This document shows, piece after piece, positions 7,610 to 13,719 of a stretch of DNA of 13,719 nucleotides. Location of the stretch: positions 1 through 13,719 of the forward strand of contig JAGFNK010001177.1 in assembly GCA_025769875.1 (NCBI GenBank). The letters are read 5' to 3'. The translations under genes were made by a program, and so were the position numbers. The stretch comes from Russula earlei (taxonomy: Eukaryota; Basidiomycota; Agaricomycetes; Russulales; Russulaceae). Below the pieces are notes generated by a model. It was not told where the DNA came from. It worked only from the letters and a program-made list of their open reading frames with translations, and ran no database searches. The number at the start of each line of letters is the position of its first letter. The first letter of the stretch is position 1.

Positions 7610-9800
7610 CCCCGCGTCATCACCTACCTCATCGCCATCGACTCGTCCCGACTCTTGTAACCCTGCAACGCACGTGATCATGCGCCCTGAACTCCGTTGG
7701 GAAGGAGAATGCCATAACGATGGCGCGGATCATGCAACCTAATGTCGCCCTGTATCGCTGCGCAGCGACCAATAGCGGGTGACGCCCCCTTCTTTCCCCC
7801 GGCGCTCTCTCTCCCCCAGTTGATTCCCCCGTCCCCCCCCCCGTTTCCCGTGACTTCGCCAACGTCACGTATCGCACGATCTCTTCCTTCTCGAGACCCA
7901 GATCTGGACGACCCTCCCCCCCCCCTTCGCCCATCTCGATGTCTCTGTGTCTTCGTTCAAACCTGTTAATTTTCTCCTTGTGATGATAGCCTAGGACCGA
8001 GCGATTTCCCCGCCACATCGCAAATTGGTGGTGGCAAAAAAACAGCGAGATACAGGCGGAATCAAAACTGCCGGACGAGCCCACACACAGCCCCTAGTCC
8101 CCATCTCATACACGCAAATGATGTTTAGTTTTGGTCGTTCGCCTCGCCACGCTGTGCCGGTCCTATGTATGTAATTTTGCCGACCTATCCTTCGTTTATC
8201 ATCTTGGGCCGTTCGTCTTTCCACTTTATTGCACACAATTTCTAGCACAAGTTATCGCACAATACCCACCACTCCTCACTCCCCACTTTCCCCAACTACC
8301 GCGTGGCCAACAGGGTTGTATAGGATACGGCCTCTTCCCCTTCCTTCGCATCATCATCATGAACGTCATTTTATGTTTATTCATTGCATCTACTGTACCT
8401 GTCCTAGATGGCGTATTTCCGAATAGTATTAGCTGCACCCCTTTCGTGGTGATGATTTGATTCTGTGTCACAGGTTCTCGTGGGTGAGAAACGTTTTGGG
8501 CCATGTTATGTTTGCCGGTTTGCTGGCAAACTAAAGAGGCAAAGGAAAGGAATTGTTTTGATGTAACGTTCGAAACAGGTAGGGCCTCGTGCGTTGTATG
8601 ATTTATAAACCGGGGTTGCATCGTGGCGAACGTCATCGAGTCATCTCTCTTTGAAACAGGTAAAGAATCTTCCCATGTTGGACCACCGACCAATGGCAGC
8701 CATCATCAACACACCGTACCTTACGGCGCACCCTACCGCTCGGGGTAACGGTGTGAAAGTTCTAGACCCAGCTAAGCAGGAGAGGACCGAGGCCAGTTCA
8801 GCGCGAGAACTGTAGAGAAGCGCGGCGCGATCCGGAGTCGGTCGGTCCATCATGTGCATCCTGCCTGTCATTTTTTCAGAACAAAAAGGCGCCGTGCCGT
8901 ACACATACGGTGTGCATGCATTGGCACTGGCACAGCCCACCACACCCGACGATAGGGTAGGGCAGGAGGCCGAATGACAAAAAGAAAAAAAAGAGGTCGC
9001 GATTTAGCAGAAGCGAATTGCCAATGAAAAAGTGACCGCGGAGGTCCAGAGCGCCTCCTTTCTCCCCACCGCCCCAATCCCGACTTCCCGATGAGAACCG
9101 GACGGACGGGGCATCGTACTGGATGATCGTGGCTAGCCATCAGCAGAGACAGAGAATCCAAACTGGGGAAACCCCCCTCGACGTCACGATGCATGACTTC
9201 GCTGGGGGGCTACCGAGCATTCCAATCCCATTGAAGAGACCTTTTTTTTTTTTTTTTCTTACTCCCATGGCAGCTTTTTCGGGACTCAGCTGCTGTGGGG
9301 CCGTGCGGTCTCAACCATCGACAACGACAACGACCGGCGCCGGATGCCCGCCAAAATAAAGAGGGTCGCGATTGCGATGCGGTTGCGCCATCAACGACGG
9401 AGGCACTTGAATGACTGCGGCGGCGGTGGCGGCCGTGAAAACTGGGGGGAAAATATCGCACGGCGAGCCAATGGTACACGACGGGCATTTCCCAGCGCAT
9501 CGCATGGGGGTGAGGGGGGGCCCCACGTCGTCCTCAATTGGCGGTGAGGATGCCTCGAGGAGAACTCGAAAGTCACGGTATCGTCGTTACGACAGTACGC
9601 CTGCTTCCTTGCGGTCGCGTCGCTTCGCTCACTCGCTCGCCGGCAGCGCGTGTCCGTTCCGGGGATTAGGTGACCAATCCCCCAGGCCCCTGTGAGGGTG
9701 GAAAAGAGGCTTCGGTGCGGGGGGACCGGGTAACCGCAGCGGCGTGAGGCTGTGGCTTTAGTGGATGGATGGAGTGGCGTGATAAGGCGGACACCAGAAT
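7610..9800. other. CpG-rich intergenic-like region with homopolymer runs
   Basis: It contains poly-C runs (about 7829-7841 and 7916-7925), a CCAAT box at 7769-7773, a purine run near 8981-8998 and a 16-T run at 9242-9257. Open frames on both strands are low-complexity by-products of C- and G-rich composition. No gene can be supported. It may hold promoters or untranslated regions of genes not resolved here. Confidence 0.4.
9242..9257 (+). repeat. Poly-T tract (16 T)
   Basis: Uninterrupted T run in otherwise GC-rich DNA. It could be a nucleosome-excluding promoter element or the mark of an inserted poly-A tail on the minus strand; neither can be shown. Confidence 0.8.
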
Positions 9801-9803
9801 TGG

Positions 9804-10451
9804 ATGGATTGGATTTGGATCGCTTGGTCTTGGTCGAAAACGGACTGCGCCGTCGAGTCATCAGGCGCTGGACCGGTCGGAAGAGGTTGGAGCATTGTGG
9901 AGCGGAGTGAATATATGCCGTGCCGCAGTACATCCGCTTCCTTCGGGAGGGAGTGGATGACTGGTATATATCAATGTATCGTGGTATGTTATCGTGATCA
10001 CTATTGCCAGATGTAGCTGACAGACGTGGGTCAAGACCAAAGTTTCATAATTACGTTGTCGTTTCCATTCCATCGCCGACGCGAACTGTATGCCGGCGGT
10101 ATCTGTATCTCAAGACCCTGCTCACAATGAAGGATGCAAACGTTTTAATGCGGGGTATACAGCGGCATAACCTCCGGTCCGGTTGTGGTAGGTGGGACTG
10201 ACTGCCGCAAACCCGAGGACGGCCAAAAACCTTCCTCTGTTGCTAATAATAGAGGACCCTGCGATATTAAAAAAGGGGTCTGGTGAGGTTCACGTCGTGA
10301 TACAAGGTTTTCTTCTTGTCCTAGTCACAAGACCTTTCCGGATCTCTTTCGAGTTGTAACAGGCATCGACATTTTTGTGCGCTCGGCTTTCCCCGACGAC
10401 TCGAGGAACCCGTGTGCCACACGGGAAAGCTGGTGGGAGTCCATCGAATGA
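9804..10451 (+). CDS. Speculative four-exon gene, product unknown
   Basis: A phase-consistent chain can be built: exon 9804-9963, intron 9964-10010 (GTATAT...TTGCCAG), exon 10011-10187, intron 10188-10252 (GTAGGT...AATAATAG), exon 10253-10282, intron 10283-10362 (GTGAGG...GTTGTAACAG), exon 10363-10451 ending TGA. All junctions are phase 1. The predicted 151-residue product includes the stretch RPKFHNYVVVSIPSPTRTVC and ends SRNPCATRESWWESIE. No domain is recognised. Because splice sites can be chosen freely, such chains arise by chance, and an in-frame ATG-started alternative (9769) ends at 9960. The last exon may instead continue by splicing to an open block at 10576-10683. Confidence 0.2.
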
Positions 10452-10793
10452 AAACTAGAGACCCTCTCCTGTTGTGAGCGACTGTAATGTTCAATCCCAT
10501 GAAAGAAACACCGCGTAACCCGGAAGCTTGTCATTTTCGCACGGCTTGAAAGATTAGAAAGATTCACTTTCACAGACTTACGTGAGAGCAGCGAAGCGCC
10601 GTATCATCGAAAATCTCATCGCTGTGAAAGAATCCTGGGTTGAAACAAAAGCCAGAGATACCCGAGATTGTACGGATCTGTGATATTATCTCGTTGAGAG
10701 GCGATATAGGCGGACAATATTCGGGAGATAATCAGGCACTCTTGTCCAATATCGTGTGACACAAGTCAACCAGTCATTCCGAATTGTCAACAG

Positions 10794-11263
10794 GAGATCT
10801 CCGTCAGTAAACGCGGTCCAGTTGTTGCGGCGCAGCCCACGCGCATCTGTACCACAGGACTCTGCAGAGAAGGGGAGATCACGACAGCACGCACAGTTTT
10901 TGATCCTTGCCCGGGAACGGACGAGCGCTGTGAGAAAAGCCTTTGGCTGCCTTGATCGACAACGACCCTTCTTCGGGCACATGGCGTACATTAATAGTAC
11001 CATTGAGCAACGATTGGAAGAGATAACGATTGGAGGAGAAAGCACGACGAGTTATGAGGCCGAGGACCTGGGAGCTGGGCATCTGACTTCAGGACGGTGT
11101 GAAAAGACGCCTCAACGAGGTATTGTGTGTAGCGCGTGACTACAAGCCAAATTTTCTGGCCTGCCATGCATCCAAGATAGAAGGGTACATTATTGATGGA
11201 TCACCAACTAAAGGGAAAGGCAGTGACGAACCCCCTGAGAGTGGACAAATACTAGTAGCCTGA
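10794..11263 (+). CDS. Speculative partial gene: two 3' exons, product unknown
   Basis: A frame opens at 10732, with a possible acceptor (TTGTCAACAG) at 10793, and stays open to 11136. It lacks a convincing ATG start, so upstream exons would be needed; the open block 10576-10683 is one candidate. A donor at 11120 (GTATTG) and acceptor at 11180 (GATAG) define a 61-nt intron that keeps frame into EGYIIDGSPTKGKGSDEPPE and a TGA at 11261-11263. AATAAA at 11383 could be its poly-A signal. The product would be basic then acidic, and partly disordered. A minus-strand frame overlaps the 3' part, so the strand is not certain. Confidence 0.2.
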
Positions 11264-11429
11264 TTTTCAACAGACAGAAAGCGCAAAAGCGCAAGACAGG
11301 TTCCAAGAAGTTTCACGTGTCCCATCAGATCAGAGGCACCGTCGTCCTTAGTGTCCGCATCCACCGCAAGCATGATGGATGAAATAAAATAGGGGACATG
11401 GAAAGCCGGATCAGAAGGCGGAGTGGGGA

Positions 11430-11462
11430 GCGTCCACGTGATTGCTGCGCCGCAGTGGACGC
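11430..11462. promoter_or_regulatory. Palindromic promoter element with CACGTG
   Basis: GCGTCCAC (11430-11437) and GTGGACGC (11455-11462) are perfect inverted 8-mers, 17 nt apart. The left copy overlaps an E-box, CACGTG (11435-11440). It lies about 57-89 nt upstream of the ATG at 11519, a sensible position for a dimeric or bHLH-type binding site. Function is inferred from position only. Confidence 0.4.
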
Positions 11463-11518
11463 GTCCGATTCGTGGTTTGTGATTTGATACACCTTGCTGT
11501 CCGATTCCGACTACGGCC

Positions 11519-11924
11519 ATGAATAATCCCAAGAGTGTGGTGTGTACCTGACAGCAGAAAAAAAAAAAAGGGTTGCCTGTCAAATCACTTATCACTCGCA
11601 CTCACACACCTCTTTCCTCCAGACGCTGGGCTTGTTCAGCCTTGTCACCGTGGCTGGAGTGAGCTTCTATTTCGCAAAGCAGAGCATCAATGAACGGCGA
11701 CGGCAGCAGGATCTCACTGGCGAGAGGCCGAGTGCCAAATCAGTTCGTGAGCGATGTGATTTTCGTCGTGGATGACTTTGGTCTGACTATTGTTCTCTTT
11801 CCCTACGCATGGCGCCGATCTCGTCCCAGGGAGGGAACGCATCGCTCGAGACGGGGCACAAACTCAAACTGCACAGGCACCGAGTGCGGAGCACACTGAT
11901 ATTGCCAGCCCACCAAACGCGTAA
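11519..11924 (+). CDS. Small single-pass membrane protein, DUF4748-like
   Basis: The three exons are 11519-11539 (MNNPKSV), 11623-11746 and 11830-11924 (stop TAA 11922-11924). Intron 1 (11540-11622) begins GTGTGT and ends CTCAC...TTTCCTCCAG; intron 2 (11747-11829) begins GTGAGC and ends after CTGAC...CGTCCCAG. Each is 83 nt. The spliced frame gives 79 residues. A hydrophobic segment at about residues 9-25 (LGLFSLVTVAGVSFYFAKQS) is followed by a basic stretch, SINERRRQQDLTGERPS, then a Q/T/A-rich polar tail. A short N-terminus, one membrane segment, YFAK-x-x-IN-x-RR and a nearby RPS match my memory of small fungal proteins of the DUF4748 kind, often predicted to be mitochondrial; I could not check this. 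The ATG sits in a good context (GGCCATGA). The exon 1 assignment is less certain than exons 2 and 3. Confidence 0.6.
11558..11569 (+). repeat. Poly-A run inside intron 1
   Basis: Twelve A residues lie within the first intron of the DUF4748-like gene, a simple length-variable tract. Confidence 0.7.
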
Positions 11925-11960
11925 AGAGTGGCTCCCGGGTCTCGCGCGACCGATGAGGCG

Positions 11961-11966
11961 AATAAA
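11961..11966 (+). terminator. Putative poly-A signal AATAAA
   Basis: AATAAA lies 37 nt after the stop codon of the DUF4748-like gene, in the range expected for a fungal poly-A signal. Confidence 0.45.
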
Positions 11967-12011
11967 TAGAGGCCTAATAAGTCGAGCGCGTGGATCCAGA
12001 CATACTTCGCG

Positions 12012-12240
12012 ATTGGCCGAGAGTGGAGTTGTGGTTGTGCCAGCCCATTGCCCAGGCTCGATTTCTTTATCCCGCCCTTAACGTGCTCCTCCCTCCTGCC
12101 CAAGCCAATCCGTTTCACCAGTCATCATACACGTCATCATCGGTGTGTGTTCAATTCACATCCGACCCCTAGGGTTGTTGGACTTGGAGTTGGATTTGTG
12201 TGGAACGTTGAGAGGCACACATTGACGTCGCTTGACGTCT
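12012..12240 (+). promoter_or_regulatory. Promoter-like region with CCAAT and twin TGACGTC boxes
   Basis: ATTGG (an inverted CCAAT) lies at about 12013, CCAAT at about 12105, and TTGACGTC occurs twice, at 12222-12229 and 12232-12239, exactly 10 bp apart, or one helical turn. TGACGTC is the core of CRE/ATF bZIP sites. The pair lies 36 nt before an ATG in good context at 12275 and 338 nt before the 12577 ATG. Which transcript it serves is unknown. Confidence 0.4.
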
Positions 12241-12274
12241 TGACATTACCTTGTTGATTTCCCACCCCATCACC

Positions 12275-12334
12275 ATGTCGACAAATTCTGCCCAAAAAAT
12301 TCGCAACCGTCCCGCAAACAAAAATCCTACCTAA
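12275..12334 (+). CDS. 19-codon ORF in strong start context, possible uORF
   Basis: ATCACCATGTC is a near-ideal fungal start context. The frame reads MSTNSAQKIRNRPANKNPT and stops at TAA 12332-12334. There is no donor-like GT that would extend it. It could be a small peptide or an upstream ORF in the leader of the candidate gene at 12577. There is no homology evidence. Confidence 0.2.
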   Translation: MSTNSAQKIRNRPANKNPT

Positions 12335-12576
12335 AGGGTTTTCCTTCCCGGCAGGCCCGGAAGAGTGAGCCTGCCCAGCCAGCCCGCGTTACATCGCCAC
12401 ACGCTTACAGATCGTCCTGGGCGGCGCGGCATCTTCGTGTGCGCACGGTATTACATTACATGAATACGAAGCAAGCCCACAGGGCGAGCCGCGATCCGGG
12501 CGAACGGGGGTCGCTCCCGAGCTGTTGAACAGACACCCCCCCCTTTTTCCCTCGTTCATCCCCCCCCATTTTCTTG

Positions 12577-13021
12577 ATGTTGCAAACACACACGCGCCTC
12601 TTTCCCACCGGCGCTCTCACGTTAATCGCCGGTGCTCCCGCTCTGCCTGTCGTCAACGCCGCCCGTCTCCTTTTCTTTCTTTCCCCCCCGACCCCCACGC
12701 GGGGGAGATATCGAATTGAGCAGGCCGTAGACTCCGTGCGCTCGTCTGGCGGCGGCACCGGCTCTAATAATACGGCGCGTCGCGCGGACACGGTCGAGCC
12801 GCCCACCACACCGCTCGACGCGCCCGATCGTGGTCCGGATCGCTCGCAGCACCGCACGCTATCTCCGGGTGAAGAGGCGCAGAGCGCCAGAGAACAGCGC
12901 GCAGATGCAACCTGTTCCGCAACAGGGCTAGCATACACCCAATGGGTGAGGGTTGGCTGCCTTGCGTCCACCTGCTCCGACGTGGGGTTTAATAGCTAAT
13001 ACGCACTTCCAGCACACTTGA
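12577..13021 (+). CDS. Candidate two-exon gene, disordered protein with hydrophobic N-terminus
   Basis: The ATG at 12577 follows a C/T-rich leader (12530-12576). Exon 1 (12577-12945, 123 codons) is open and rich in G/C at third positions. The intron (12946-13012, 67 nt) has donor GTGAGG, branch GCTAAT at 12995-13000 and acceptor CTTCCAG, the most canonical intron in this half of the window. Exon 2 adds two codons and a TGA (13019-13021), giving 125 residues. Residues about 11-36 are hydrophobic (signal, membrane or mitochondrial presequence); the rest is S/T/P/D/R-rich and probably disordered. I do not recognise it. The very short last exon is a warning: the minus strand is also open here, and another plus frame can use the same intron and continue for 25 codons. 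Confidence 0.33.
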
Positions 13022-13216
13022 ATCACGCGAAGATTATGGCACAAGGGAAAGAAATGAGAGTGCCCTCGTATGATGGTCAGTTGTGTCCATGATTGTAACG
13101 ATGTACAGTGCAAGTGAACCAAGTGGGATGGATGACGTGCAATAAGCTAGCGTTGAAGAGTGAGTCGTGTCACGACGATCAGCATTAGATTACATGCCCC
13201 ATACGGGGTGGGTACC

Positions 13217-13560
13217 ATGAGCGTGGCGAAACAACAAGGAGCGCAATTGATAGGATACAGTGATGAACTATCGGATAGCAACGATACAAACCCCGGCAGG
13301 CCGATGCTGGCAGGACCAGACACCGGGAATGGCAACTGCATGTATACGAGGTCGGGAATCGGAGGATTCCAACTCGGCGGGACGCTCCACGTGGTACGTG
13401 TAACACCACTGCATGTTGCATTGACGTGTATTGGTGGGAATGAAGGTACGTATGCATGGAAGGCGAATTTTCTATACGTGTGAGTTGCGTGGGCTGTCTC
13501 CGTGTCACGACAGCGAATTTCCGTGAGGTTGAGCACGAGTGCGTCGGCGTCTACGACTGA
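13217..13560 (+). CDS. Candidate two-exon gene, product unknown
   Basis: The ATG at 13217 lies in good context (GGTACCATGAGC). Exon 1 (13217-13445) reads MSVAKQQGAQLIGYSDELSD and continues into a G/N-rich segment. The intron (13446-13513, 68 nt) has a strong donor, GTACGT, and acceptor CACGACAG. Exon 2 (13514-13560) ends VEHECVGVYD and TGA. Total length is 91 residues. No family is recognised. A longer minus-strand frame (13147-13629) covers the same DNA and cannot be excluded, so the strand is uncertain. Confidence 0.25.
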
Positions 13561-13719
13561 AACGGGGTGTCCAAACAAACCGATGAGCGCCGCGTGTGAG
13601 GAATGCAAGAGGACGGCACAAGGACGCACCGAGGGAACAGGGGCCCTTCGGCATCGGTCGATCGTCTAAATCCTGCGAGATGTTCGCGGCGGCCTGGAAA
13701 CCCCTGGGGGCACGCAAAC

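Noticed and set aside
7629..8084. 151-codon minus-strand ORF
   Set aside because: Its E/G/R-rich composition reflects the poly-C/poly-G runs on the two strands.
9391..9933. 180-codon minus-strand ORF
   Set aside because: It is low-complexity (R, P, S, T runs) and derives from GC-rich repeats; overlapping plus frames are equally open.
10270..10320. Possible tRNA B-box (GAGGTTCACGTC)
   Set aside because: No cloverleaf or A-box at the correct distance could be drawn.
12456..12971. 171-codon minus-strand ORF
   Set aside because: It starts at GTG, not ATG, and overlaps a plus-strand exon with a much better intron; its S/R/G/A content looks like an antisense shadow.
1..13719. CRISPR arrays, bacterial operons or phage genes
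   Set aside because: There is no regular spacer-repeat array and no ribosome-binding sites or gene packing; all signals are eukaryotic.

Overview
The window looks like fungal nuclear DNA, most likely from a basidiomycete (Agaricomycete-type). The reasons are a Ty1/Copia retrotransposon remnant, very short candidate introns (about 50-100 nt) with CTNAY-like branch sites, CT-rich leaders, and a strong split between CpG-rich gene-like DNA and CpG-depleted transposon DNA. There is no sign of prokaryotic gene organisation. No rRNA, tRNA or CRISPR was seen, and long homology-supported genes are absent.

Region 1 (1-407) is CpG-rich with no supportable gene. Region 2 (about 408-5481) is a transposon island. 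By my by-eye count only four CpG dinucleotides remain between positions 428 and 5481. From left to right it holds: a pair of nested inverted-repeat elements whose ends begin TTAGGCCC (408-2442 and 873-2362), with a shorter inverted repeat and a tandem repeat inside; an unassigned decayed stretch; an internally deleted, non-autonomous Copia element (3051-4479) with two 147-bp LTRs, a perfect 5-bp target-site duplication (CCTTG) and a broken pol tail (end of reverse transcriptase plus RNase H); an LTR-like remnant (from about 4540); and a 47-bp inverted repeat (4971-5212). The two LTRs differ repeatedly as TG in one copy and CA in the other. This is the footprint of ancestral CpGs deaminated on opposite strands, so the island was probably a target of cytosine methylation or a RIP-like process.

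Region 3 (5482-13719) is CpG-rich and mostly intergenic in appearance: pyrimidine runs, poly-T, CCAAT and TATA-like motifs. The best-supported gene is a small three-exon gene at 11519-11924, predicted to encode a 79-residue single-pass membrane protein resembling small fungal proteins of the DUF4748 type. Weaker spliced candidates lie at 7268-7609, 9804-10451, 10794-11263, 12577-13021 and 13217-13560. They rest on splice-site and frame consistency, not on recognised homology. No operon-like or pathway relationship between the genes can be argued.
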